64,000 bases of DNA from Actinomycetes bacterium (GTDB lineage: Bacteria; Actinomycetota; Acidimicrobiia; Acidimicrobiales; Ilumatobacteraceae), in NCBI GenBank assembly GCA_029782355.1, contig JAKOUY010000029.1, forward strand, positions 120,508-184,507. The letters run 5' to 3'. Shown one piece after another: positions 17,061 to 25,484 of this stretch. The notes under the pieces are model-generated. The model searched no databases. It was not told the origin of the DNA and saw only the letters and a program-made list of their open reading frames with translations. Each line of letters opens with the position of its first letter. Position 1 is the stretch's first letter. A program made the position numbers and the translations under genes.

Positions 17061-18476
17061 CTATTGGGACAGGGAGGCCAGGGCGCGGTCGGCGGCGTTG
17101 ACGCCGCAGAGGCCGTGGGCGCCGGCGCCCGGCGGGGTGGACGCCGAGCACAGATACACGCCGGGGACGCCGGTGGCGTAGGGGTTGCGTGCCACTCGCG
17201 GCCGGAACAGGATCTGGCGCGGCGACGAGGCCCCACCGATGATGTCGCCGCCCACGTAGTTGGCGTTGAACACCGACATCTCCGTGGCGGAGCGCACGGC
17301 CATGCCGGCGATGCGGTCGCGGAACCCCGGGGCGAACCGCTCGATCTGGGCGACGATGGCCTCGGTGGCGTCACCGGTGTAGCCATTGGGGACGTGGGCG
17401 TAGGTCCACAGCGGGTGGATGGTGCCCACCGAGCGGGTCGGGTCGGCCAGGTACTGCTGACCGACGAGCACGAAGGGCCGCTCGGGCATCGACCCCGTGG
17501 TGACGGCGCGCTCGTTGGCCAGCACCTCCGCCGCGCTCCCGCCGAGGTGGACGGTGCCGGCGCGCCGCGCCGCCGGTGCCGTCCAGGGCACCCCGTCGTG
17601 GACGGCGAAGTCGACCTTGAAGGCCCCCGGACCGTGCTGGAAGCGGCGGTACGCCCGGCCGACCCGGCCGGGCAGCCGGTCGCCCAGCAGGTCGGCGGCG
17701 ACCCCAGGCGAGACGTCCAGCATCACCACGTCGGCACCCTCGAGCTCGCTCGCCGAGGTCACCCGTCGACCGGTCTCGATCACCCCGCCGTGGGCGCGCA
17801 GGTCGGCGGCCAAGGCGTCGGCGATGGCCTGCGAGCCGCCCTCGGCCACCGGCCACCCCTGGGCGTGGGCCGCGGTGAGCAGCATCATCCCCACCGCGCT
17901 GGTCAGTGGGCGGTCGAGGCGGTAGCAGGCGTGGGCGGCCACTCCGGTCCACAGTGCCCGGGCCGGCTCGCTGCGCCAGCGGTGGGCCATCGCTGCTCCG
18001 GGCTGCACGGCCCGGACGCCGAAACGGGCCATCAGCAGCGGGTGATGGGGTACCCGCAGGATCGGCTGCCCGGCGTCGGCCATGAGCGCCTCGAAGTGCG
18101 CGGTCAGCGGCCCGAAGACCCGCCGCCACCGGCCACCGTCGGCCCCCAAGCCGGCCGCGGTCTCCTCGACCGAGCGATGCAGCACGCCGGCCGAGCCGTC
18201 GTCCAGCGGGTGGACGCACTCCACCTCGGCCCACCGCCACCGCAGCCCGTGGGCCTCCAACCCGAGCGAGCGGAGGAACGGCGACGAGGCCGCCAGCGGG
18301 TGGAAGGCCGAGCAGTGGTCGTGGACCAACCCGGGCACGATCAGCTCCCCGCTGCGCGTGCCCCCACCGATGGTGTCGGCCGCCTCCAGGACGGTGACGC
18401 CCACGCCGGCCCGGGCCAGGCGGGCGGCGGCCGCCAATCCGTTCGGCCCGCTGCCGACGACGATCGCGGTGGTCAC
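17061..18476 (-). CDS. FAD-dependent phytoene-desaturase-like oxidoreductase
   Basis: A 471-residue flavoprotein of the CrtI/amine-oxidase fold. The N-terminal dinucleotide motif VVGSGPNGLAAAARLA leads to VTVLEAADTIGGGTRS, and the C-terminal FAD motif is GVYLCSASTPPGAGAHGLCG. This subgroup (phytoene dehydrogenase-like, PYROXD2-like) occurs outside carotenoid clusters, and no crtB or crtE is nearby, so a carotenoid role is not supported. It starts at GTG behind TACCGT-N7. It lies 24 bp after the DUF3556 gene on the same strand but has its own promoter. Confidence 0.88.
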   Translation of the reverse strand: MTTAIVVGSGPNGLAAAARLARAGVGVTVLEAADTIGGGTRSGELIVPGLVHDHCSAFHPLAASSPFLRSLGLEAHGLRWRWAEVECVHPLDDGSAGVLHRSVEETAAGLGADGGRWRRVFGPLTAHFEALMADAGQPILRVPHHPLLMARFGVRAVQPGAAMAHRWRSEPARALWTGVAAHACYRLDRPLTSAVGMMLLTAAHAQGWPVAEGGSQAIADALAADLRAHGGVIETGRRVTSASELEGADVVMLDVSPGVAADLLGDRLPGRVGRAYRRFQHGPGAFKVDFAVHDGVPWTAPAARRAGTVHLGGSAAEVLANERAVTTGSMPERPFVLVGQQYLADPTRSVGTIHPLWTYAHVPNGYTGDATEAIVAQIERFAPGFRDRIAGMAVRSATEMSVFNANYVGGDIIGGASSPRQILFRPRVARNPYATGVPGVYLCSASTPPGAGAHGLCGVNAADRALASLSQ

Positions 18477-18483
18477 GGCGTCA

Positions 18484-18489
18484 ACGGTA
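18484..18489 (-). promoter_or_regulatory. Leaderless -10 element of the CrtI-like gene
   Basis: TACCGT on the minus strand, 7 nt before the GTG start at 18476. Confidence 0.5.
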
Positions 18490-18500
18490 CGGCGGCCGGC

Positions 18501-20300
18501 TCACACTCGTGTGCCGGGTCCCGGATATGCCACCGACCCGGCCGGCACGTAGCCGTCCATCGTCCAGGTGATCGTGTGCGGGATGGGCCCATCGGGCAGC
18601 CACGGCTGGGTGTTGTAGGCGTCGTCGTTGTGGTACCAGCCCTTCTCGACGGTGCCGAGGGCAGCATCGATGACCCGGTACTGGACCTTCTTGCTGAAGG
18701 CCGGCTGCGACTCGGTGAACACGACGACCACGTCGCCAGGCTCGTACCGGCAGCGCTCTTGTACCGCGGCGATCAGCCGCTCGTCGTGGCAGTGACCGTC
18801 GCCGAAGTTCCAGCCGGTCAGCACGTTGCTGACGAACTCGCCCTCACGCTGGATGCGCGTGTCGAGGCTGTCGATGTGACGCATCAGGGCAGAGATGTGC
18901 ATGCGCCCCATCGGGTGCATCATCCGGAAGGCGACGGCCTTCTGGATGAAGATCTCGGAGATCTCCTTGCCGAACAGCGGCTCGATCTGGTCGATCTGGT
19001 TGTCGGCCGACTTGACGATCTTCTCGTTGATCCGGTCCTCCATCGACTTGTCGCGGAACGACCAGGTGGTGGCAGCCCAGTTCCCGGCGTACTGCTTCAT
19101 CCCGACCAGGAACGACACCCACTCCGGTTTGAAGGCACCGATGAGGATCGGGGTCAGGGCCATGAACAGCACCAGTGCCAAGAGCCACGGGTTCATGTCG
19201 CCGAGGCCGTAGCCGTGGCCGGCATGGAAGTTGGCGAACAGGAAGCCGGCGCAGAACATGAAGAACACGTTCCACTCCAGCGGGACCGCCAGCGGGAACG
19301 TGGAGATGATGAAGGTGTGCAGCATCCACATCGACACGATGGCCACCCAGGTCAGCCACGGCCACGGCGACAGCAGCAGCACCATCGGCATGACCAGTTC
19401 GCACAGCGTGCCGCCCACGTGGGCCATGGCGTGGGTCAGGGTGGAGGGCCGCAGGTCGTTGGGATAGTCCTTCACCGTGGCCGTGCGGAAACGGGGGAAG
19501 ACCATCCACGGGGTGTTCTGCACCATGATCGCCACCGTGCAGGAGAAGCCGTGCTGCAGCTTGGAGACGCCGGCCCCCATCCAGATGACGACGATGAAGA
19601 TCTTGGCGGCGATGATCATGTCGTGGAAGTCGTGGAACAGTCCGAAGCACAGCAGGGTGGGCACGTACTGCTCGGCGCGTGACGAGAGGAACACGATCTT
19701 GTCGCGCAGCCCCATGAGCAGGATCAGCCCGCAGTAGGTCAGCACCGCCCAGCGCGGCAGCAGGCCAGCGCTCCCGGCCGGCATGCCGGCCACCGGGTGC
19801 CCGGACAGGAAGAACATCATCACCACGAGCATCGCCAGGATCAGCTTGTACAGCCCGGTGTCCCACGGGGTGCGCCGGTTGCCGGCGGTGAAGGGCACGT
19901 GGTTGGGGTACGGCGGGACGCGCAGGGTCTCGGTCTGCCACCAGTAGAGGATCCCGCCGATGGGCGGATCGAAGTGGAACGCCAGCGGCCCCGAGGTGGC
20001 CGCCAGCCCGACGATCTCCAGCAGGATCGTCCAGATCATCAGCTTCTGGTAGAGGATCGGCTCGTGCCACCAGCGACCGATGTGGTTGAACTCGAGGCCC
20101 TTGGTGAACGCCCCGGCGAACACCAGGCCGATGAACCCGTACCAGAACAGCTTCCAGATGTACAGCGTCGAGGTGTTGCGCGGCGTGCCGAAGCCGTGCT
20201 GCACCCAGTGGTCCTGGAGCAGCTTCATCCTCGGCAGGAACGGGATCTTGGCGAACTCGTCCAGCTCCACCGGAGGCAGTTCGGCGGTCCGATAACCCAT
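18501..20300 (-). CDS. DUF3556 transmembrane protein
   Basis: A 599-residue polytopic membrane protein. The opening LPPVELDEFAKIPFLPRMKLLQDHW and the following FGTP..STLYIWKL are characteristic of DUF3556, found in mycobacteria and other actinobacteria (motifs shortened here). Several hydrophobic segments (for example ILAMLVVMMFFLSG, WLLALVLFMALTPILIG) are followed by a soluble C-terminal third. Function unknown. It begins one base after the LivF-like stop, behind GAGGAG, and is probably in the Liv transcript, which hints at a role in uptake or handling of a hydrophobic substrate (inference). Confidence 0.85.
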   Translation of the reverse strand: MGYRTAELPPVELDEFAKIPFLPRMKLLQDHWVQHGFGTPRNTSTLYIWKLFWYGFIGLVFAGAFTKGLEFNHIGRWWHEPILYQKLMIWTILLEIVGLAATSGPLAFHFDPPIGGILYWWQTETLRVPPYPNHVPFTAGNRRTPWDTGLYKLILAMLVVMMFFLSGHPVAGMPAGSAGLLPRWAVLTYCGLILLMGLRDKIVFLSSRAEQYVPTLLCFGLFHDFHDMIIAAKIFIVVIWMGAGVSKLQHGFSCTVAIMVQNTPWMVFPRFRTATVKDYPNDLRPSTLTHAMAHVGGTLCELVMPMVLLLSPWPWLTWVAIVSMWMLHTFIISTFPLAVPLEWNVFFMFCAGFLFANFHAGHGYGLGDMNPWLLALVLFMALTPILIGAFKPEWVSFLVGMKQYAGNWAATTWSFRDKSMEDRINEKIVKSADNQIDQIEPLFGKEISEIFIQKAVAFRMMHPMGRMHISALMRHIDSLDTRIQREGEFVSNVLTGWNFGDGHCHDERLIAAVQERCRYEPGDVVVVFTESQPAFSKKVQYRVIDAALGTVEKGWYHNDDAYNTQPWLPDGPIPHTITWTMDGYVPAGSVAYPGPGTRV

Positions 20301-21190
20301 CAGTTGCTCCTCAGTCGCTCGTTGTTCTCACGCCGACGCTGTTCCTGGTCGAAGTAGTAGTCGTCGTCGGCCGCCGTCCGGGTCGACACGATGGCACCGC
20401 TCAACCGCTCCAGCTCGCGCTCACGCACCCGCTGGCGGCGCAGCGCCTTGCGCTTGTTCTTGCGCCGGAGGTGCTCGAGATGGTCTTCCTCGGTCTCGGC
20501 CGTGCCGCGCAGGTACGCCTCCTCGATCTCGTCCAGCCGGCCGATGGCCTCCGACGCCGGCAGGTGCATGAGGATCTGGCCGCGGGCCATCAGGTACATG
20601 CGGTCGGCGTAGCGCAAGGCCTTGCGGGCGTGCTGCTCGACGATCAGCGCGCCCATCCCCTCCTGGTCGGCCGCCCGCCGCACGGCGCCGAGCAGGCGGT
20701 CGACGACCTTGGGTGCCAGGCCGAGGGACAGCTCGTCGGCCAGCAGCAGGCGTGGCTTGCGGCTCAACGCCCGGGCCAGGGCCAGCATCTGCTGCTCGCC
20801 GCCGGACAGCATGCCGCCGCGCACGCCGAGGCGCGGCGCCAGCTCGGGGAACAGGGACAGCGCGTCGTCCACCGAGCCGCCGCCGATGCGCAGGTTGTCA
20901 CGCGCCGACATCTTGGTGAAGACCAGCCGCTCCTCGGTGACCATTGCCATCCCGCCGTCGCGGACCCGCTGGTACATCGGGGTGAAGGTCGGCACGTTGC
21001 TGAACATGACCAAGCCGTCCACCGGCTCCAGCTCGCCGGCGATGGTCAACAGCGTGGTGGTCTTGCCGGCGCCGTTCGGTCCGAGCAGGCAGACCACCTC
21101 GCCGGGCTGCACGGTCAGGTTGACGTTGCGCACGACCTCACGGCTCAGGTACCCGGCCATCAGGTTGCGCGTCTCCAGCAGAGCGCTCAC
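20300..21190 (-). CDS. Branched-chain amino-acid-type ABC transporter ATPase with charged C-terminal extension (LivF-like)
   Basis: A 296-residue ATPase. Walker A is GPNGAGKTT, the signature is MLSGGEQQMLALAR, Walker B is LLLADELSLGLAP (Asp-Glu intact), and the H-loop is VEQHARKAL. The core ends near residue 235. After EEAYLRG comes a strongly basic and acidic tail of about 60 residues (RRKNKRKALRRQRV and beyond) absent from standard LivF. The GTG start overlaps the LivHMG stop as GTGA. With LivHMG it forms the ATPase heterodimer of an importer for a branched-chain amino acid or another small organic acid. Confidence 0.92.
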   Translation of the reverse strand: MSALLETRNLMAGYLSREVVRNVNLTVQPGEVVCLLGPNGAGKTTTLLTIAGELEPVDGLVMFSNVPTFTPMYQRVRDGGMAMVTEERLVFTKMSARDNLRIGGGSVDDALSLFPELAPRLGVRGGMLSGGEQQMLALARALSRKPRLLLADELSLGLAPKVVDRLLGAVRRAADQEGMGALIVEQHARKALRYADRMYLMARGQILMHLPASEAIGRLDEIEEAYLRGTAETEEDHLEHLRRKNKRKALRRQRVRERELERLSGAIVSTRTAADDDYYFDQEQRRRENNERLRSN

Positions 21191-23949
21191 GATGCGCCTG
21201 CCCCGGCGGCGCTGTCGGCCAGTGCCGGCCCACCCGAGGCGTCGGCGGCCACCGTGTCGTCGGTGGTGTCGACTCCGAGGTAGGCGGCGATGACCGCCGG
21301 ATCGTTGCGGACCTCGTCGGGCGGTCCGGCAGCGATCCGCTTGCCGAAGTCGAGGACCACCACCTGGTCGCAGACCCCCATCACGAAGTTCATGTCGTGC
21401 TCCACCACCAGCACCGCCATGCCCCACTCGTTGGCCAGGCGGCGGACCACCCGGGCCAGCTCGGCACTCTCCGCCGAGCTGAGCCCGGCGGCCGGTTCGT
21501 CGAGCAGCAGCACGCTGGGGTGCATGGCCACGGCACGGGCGATGGCCAGCAGGCGGCGCTTCCCGTAGGAGAGGTCCTTGACGTCGCGGTGGAGGTCCTC
21601 GTCGAGCTGGAACTCGACGATCGCCCGGACCACCTCGGGTGGGAAGGGCGGGTTGACCGGCCACACCAGATCGCGGGCGTAGGACCAGATGTCCTGCGGG
21701 TCGGCGGCGACGCTGAGGTTCTCGAAGACCGTCGAGTCCTCGAACAGCTCCAGCGACTGGAACGAGCGGGCCACCCCGGCCCGAGCCCGGCGCATGGCCG
21801 AGGACCCGGACAGGTCACGGTCGTCCAGCAGAACCTTGCCGGTGGAGCGGGCGAAGCCGCTGACGGCATCGATCAGCGAGGTCTTCCCGGCCCCGTTGGG
21901 GCCGATCAACCCGGTCACCGTGCCAGGCGAGAGCTGGAAGCTGACGCCGTCCACGGCGGTGACTGCGCCGTAGCGCACGCTGAGGTTCTCGACGGTCAGC
22001 GTGCGCGGCGGGACCTTGCCGTGCTGGGCTGCTCCGGCCTGCTTGAGGTCGGCCACGTCCTTCAGCCGGATGATGTACGGGCGGCCCCACTTGCGGGCCT
22101 TCTTCAACAGGCGGAACATCTTCACCCACTCGGCGGCCACACCGTCCTGGTAGCCGAGCACGGTCAGGAGGATGGCGACGCCGCTGATCAGCTGGATCCA
22201 GCGGCCGACGCCGTCCCAGGTCGACTCGAGGACCTGCTGGTTGACACCGGCGGTAGCCATGGTGGCGCCGACGAAGGCGCCGAGCAGGTGACCGACGCCG
22301 CCCACCAGTGACAGCCCGACGTAAGTGACCGAGGTGAAGTTGGTGAACGACTGGTAGCTGATCGAGCTCAGCCGGAACGCCAGCACGATGCCGCCGAGCG
22401 CGGCGATGCCGGCGGCCACGGCGAAGGCGTACACCTTGGCGGTCATCACGTCGATGCCCAGGGCGGCGGCGGCACGCTCGTTGGTGCGCACGGCGATCAG
22501 CCGCCGGCCACTGCGGCCGCGGCGCACGTTGGACACCACCCAGACCATCAGCACGGCCATCGCCAGCACGAAGATGCCGTAGCGCGCCGGGTGGTCGATC
22601 GAGCTGATGTCGAACCCGAACAGCTTCGGGTTGCCCACCTGCGTGCCCTGCACACCGCCGGTGTAGTCACGGTTGCGGAACAGCATCAGCTCGATCGTGG
22701 TGCCCAACCCGAGGGTGACGATGGCCAGGTTGATGCCCCGGGTGCGCACCGCCGGGAGGGCGAAGATCCATCCCAGCGGCACGGCGGCGGCCACCCCGGC
22801 CACCAGGCCGAGGATGAAGGGGATGTGGAACACGGCCACCAGCCGCCCGGCGACGTAGGCGCCGAACCCGGCGATGGTGTACTGCGCCAGTGACAGCTGC
22901 CCGGCGTAGCCGGTGAGCAGCACGATCGAGAGCAGCACGATGGCCACGCCGAGGGTCACCGTCAGGGCGTCGATCCACTTCGACTCCTTGGTCAACATCA
23001 GGGCGACGACGACGATGCAGGCGAAGATCGTCCAGTCCCACGACATCCGCCCGTTGCCGAGCATCGGCTGCTTGCGCAGGAAGTAGTCACGCAGCGGCAG
23101 CGACCGGCCGCGGAACACCAGGAAGACGATGATCACCAGGAACGGCAGCGACGGGCCGAGTCCCTGCTGGGTGGTGTAGCGACCGACCAGGGTCTGGCCG
23201 ATGCCGAGCACGAACCCGGCCGCGGTGGCGATGGGGAACGACTTGAAGTCGCCGACCAGCGCGGCCGCCAGGGCAGCGAGCACCAACCCGGTCATCGCCG
23301 TCACCTGGAGGGTGATGATGGGCACCACCAGAATGCCGGCAATGGCGGCGATGGCCGACCCGAGCGCCCAGTTCAGCAGGGCGATGCGGTTCGGAGAGAC
23401 GCCGATGGCGGAGGCCGACCGCTCGCTCTCCGACACCGCCTCGGTGGCCAGGCCGAACTGGCTGGAGCGGTACAGCAACCACAGCGCCGCCGCCGAGGCA
23501 CTGGCGATGGCCAGCAGGATGACCCGGTCCCAGGTGATGCTGACCTCACCCCACAGCGTGATCCGCTTGGTCGGCAGCCAGCTCTTGACCTGGCGCGGGT
23601 TCGATCCGTAGCGGATGACCACCCCGGCCTGGATCGTGACCAGCACGCCGAGCGTGGCGATGACCCGCACCAGCGAGCTGGCCCGGCGGAGCGGGCGCAT
23701 GATCACCCAGTGGGTCAGCGCGCCGAGCAGCGCGGAGAGGGCCACGCCCAGCAGCGCGGCGGGCAGGAACGCCCAGCCGTGCTCGTACTGCAGCTCCCAC
23801 TCCAGGAACACGCCGGCGATGGCCGTGGCGCCGAGCGAGAAGTTCAGCACGCCGGTGCCGCGGTAGATCACGATCAGTCCCTGCGAGGCGAAGGCGTAGA
23901 GCGCACCGACCCCCAGCCCCAGCAAGGCAAACCTGATGACCTCGTTCAT
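21187..23949 (-). CDS. LivH-LivM-LivG fusion: both permeases and one ATPase of a Liv-type ABC importer
   Basis: One 920-residue polypeptide. Residues about 1-290 are LivH-like (multiple membrane segments, LNFSLGATAIAGVF, IRPLRR-type EAA region). About 300-620 are LivM-like (LLTGYAGQLSLAQYTIAGFGAYVAG). About 645-920 are LivG-like, with Walker A GPNGAGKTS, signature variant LSYGKRRLLAIARA, Walker B LLLDEPAAGLS and H-loop VEHDMNFV. It starts at ATG behind GAGGGGG. Three normally separate subunits are fused, which fixes their stoichiometry; LivF follows separately. The binding-protein gene is divergent, 170 bp away. Confidence 0.93.
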   Translation of the reverse strand: MNEVIRFALLGLGVGALYAFASQGLIVIYRGTGVLNFSLGATAIAGVFLEWELQYEHGWAFLPAALLGVALSALLGALTHWVIMRPLRRASSLVRVIATLGVLVTIQAGVVIRYGSNPRQVKSWLPTKRITLWGEVSITWDRVILLAIASASAAALWLLYRSSQFGLATEAVSESERSASAIGVSPNRIALLNWALGSAIAAIAGILVVPIITLQVTAMTGLVLAALAAALVGDFKSFPIATAAGFVLGIGQTLVGRYTTQQGLGPSLPFLVIIVFLVFRGRSLPLRDYFLRKQPMLGNGRMSWDWTIFACIVVVALMLTKESKWIDALTVTLGVAIVLLSIVLLTGYAGQLSLAQYTIAGFGAYVAGRLVAVFHIPFILGLVAGVAAAVPLGWIFALPAVRTRGINLAIVTLGLGTTIELMLFRNRDYTGGVQGTQVGNPKLFGFDISSIDHPARYGIFVLAMAVLMVWVVSNVRRGRSGRRLIAVRTNERAAAALGIDVMTAKVYAFAVAAGIAALGGIVLAFRLSSISYQSFTNFTSVTYVGLSLVGGVGHLLGAFVGATMATAGVNQQVLESTWDGVGRWIQLISGVAILLTVLGYQDGVAAEWVKMFRLLKKARKWGRPYIIRLKDVADLKQAGAAQHGKVPPRTLTVENLSVRYGAVTAVDGVSFQLSPGTVTGLIGPNGAGKTSLIDAVSGFARSTGKVLLDDRDLSGSSAMRRARAGVARSFQSLELFEDSTVFENLSVAADPQDIWSYARDLVWPVNPPFPPEVVRAIVEFQLDEDLHRDVKDLSYGKRRLLAIARAVAMHPSVLLLDEPAAGLSSAESAELARVVRRLANEWGMAVLVVEHDMNFVMGVCDQVVVLDFGKRIAAGPPDEVRNDPAVIAAYLGVDTTDDTVAADASGGPALADSAAGAGAS

Positions 23950-24119
23950 CGTCCCCCTCGGACGACCGGCTCCTTCCCCGACCCGGTCGGCCAGTGAGCG
24001 TCATGCTAGACCGGAGGTGCGGGGCCTTTCTGTAGCGAAGCTCCAGAAAGGTGTGCGATCATGCAGCCGCACCATCACCGGTCGCCGAGGCGGCCACAGG
24101 ACAACTTTGGGGGAAGTTC

Positions 24120-25397
24120 ATGAGTTCTGACACCCGTCGTTCGCGACCCATCGTGCGGCGTGGAGCACTGGTCGCCGTGCTGGCCGGCTCCCTGCTGCTG
24201 GCCGTCTCACCCGGCCGAGTCGGTGCTGGCAGCACCCCGCCCGGCACCCAGACCGCCGGCTCGGGGACGGCCGCGGCGCCGACTGGCGCGCCCATCAAGG
24301 TCATGACCGTGACCACGCTGAACGCCAACGGCCCGACCTACAAGAACATCGCCAACACGGCGGAGGCCTACCAGAAGTACATCAACGCCCGCGGTGGGAT
24401 CGCCGGCCACCCGCTGGAGGTCACCGTCTGCGACGAGCAGTTCGACCCGGCCGTGGCCACCACCTGCGCCCGCAAGGCCGTCGACGAGAACATGGTGTCG
24501 GTGGTCGGTTCGTTCACCTTCTTCGCCGAGAGCATCGTCCCGGTGATCGCCGCCAAGGACATCACCTGGTTCGGCGAGTGCTGCCCGATCACGCCGTCGG
24601 AGCTGACCAACAACCACTCGTTCCCGATCGGCAACCAGCCGATGTACGCCGTGGGGGCGGTGAAGCGTGCCGTCGACGACGGGTGCAAGAACATCAACGC
24701 GGTGATCATCGACGGGGCCCAGATCTTCATCCCACCGATGGAGAACGCGATGAAGGCGCTGGGCAAGAAGTTCGGCGCGGAGGTGATCCTGCCGCCAACC
24801 TCGCAGGACTACTCGGCCGAGGTCGCCCAGGCGACCAACGGCGCCGACTGCGTGGTGGCGGTGATCTCCGAGACCCCGTACATCGCCTGGAACACGGCGT
24901 GGGCCCAGGCCGGCACGACCGCTCGCCAGTACGGTCCGCAGGGCAACCTCGACGTGATCTCCGCCAAGGGCAACGAGGCCGCCACCACGGGCAGCATCAT
25001 CGCCGGCATGTACCCGGACATCTCCACCCCGCCGTGGGACGAGTACCGCACGGCCCTCCAGGAGGGCGGGTACGACATGAACGAGCTGGACTACAACAGC
25101 CTCGGCGGCATGGGCACCTGGGCGGCGTTCACCGCCTTCACCCAGATCGCCGAGACGATCCAGGGCGACATCACCGCCAAGTCGTTCTTCGACGCCGCCT
25201 CGAAGACCTCCAAGCTCGACCTGAAGGGCATGGTGCCAGTCCTCGACTTCACCAAGGAGTGGAGCGACGGGCTGCCCGGCTATCAGCGCCTGTTCAACCG
25301 CAGCGTGGTCTTCAGCAAGCTGGACAACGGCAAGGTCGTCCCGTTGACCACCGAGTTCGAGGACGTCAGCAACCTGGCCATGGGCAAGGCTCCCTGA
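24120..25397 (+). CDS. Liv-type ABC transporter substrate-binding protein
   Basis: 425 residues. A Sec signal peptide is evident (RR, then VLAVLAG-type hydrophobic core LLLAVSPG, cleavage near residue 35), then a Thr/Ala/Gly linker and a type I periplasmic-binding fold (MTVTTLNANGPTYKNIANTAEAYQKYI in part, INARGGIAGHPLEV, the VVGSF segment). Two adjacent cysteines (GECCPI) are unusual. The start follows GGGGGAA. It is divergent from LivHMGF, so it is very likely the extracytoplasmic receptor of that importer. The ligand is not predictable beyond small amphipathic molecules. Confidence 0.9.
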   Translation: MSSDTRRSRPIVRRGALVAVLAGSLLLAVSPGRVGAGSTPPGTQTAGSGTAAAPTGAPIKVMTVTTLNANGPTYKNIANTAEAYQKYINARGGIAGHPLEVTVCDEQFDPAVATTCARKAVDENMVSVVGSFTFFAESIVPVIAAKDITWFGECCPITPSELTNNHSFPIGNQPMYAVGAVKRAVDDGCKNINAVIIDGAQIFIPPMENAMKALGKKFGAEVILPPTSQDYSAEVAQATNGADCVVAVISETPYIAWNTAWAQAGTTARQYGPQGNLDVISAKGNEAATTGSIIAGMYPDISTPPWDEYRTALQEGGYDMNELDYNSLGGMGTWAAFTAFTQIAETIQGDITAKSFFDAASKTSKLDLKGMVPVLDFTKEWSDGLPGYQRLFNRSVVFSKLDNGKVVPLTTEFEDVSNLAMGKAP

Positions 25398-25405
25398 TCC
25401 GCGGG

Positions 25406-25454
25406 GCCGACGCCCGGCCGACGGCGCCACGTGCGCCGCAGGCCGGGCGTCGGC
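25406..25454. terminator. Long hairpin between convergent genes
   Basis: A perfect 14-bp outer stem (GCCGACGCCCGGCC with its complement at 25441-25454) encloses an inner GGCGC/GCGCC stem with a CACGT loop. It sits between the convergent binding-protein and acyl-CoA synthetase genes. There is no T-tract, but the position and symmetry suggest bidirectional termination. Confidence 0.6.
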
Positions 25455-25484
25455 GCGTCCGGGGCGGGCCGTGCCGATGACGGG

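Noticed and set aside
17061..18476. Carotenoid biosynthesis role for the CrtI-like gene
   Set aside because: No phytoene synthase, GGPP synthase or cyclase gene is near, and the subgroup is often unrelated to carotenoids.
17064..19682. An 872-codon plus-strand frame opposite the CrtI-like and DUF3556 genes
   Set aside because: No start signal and no protein-like motifs; it spans two real minus-strand genes.
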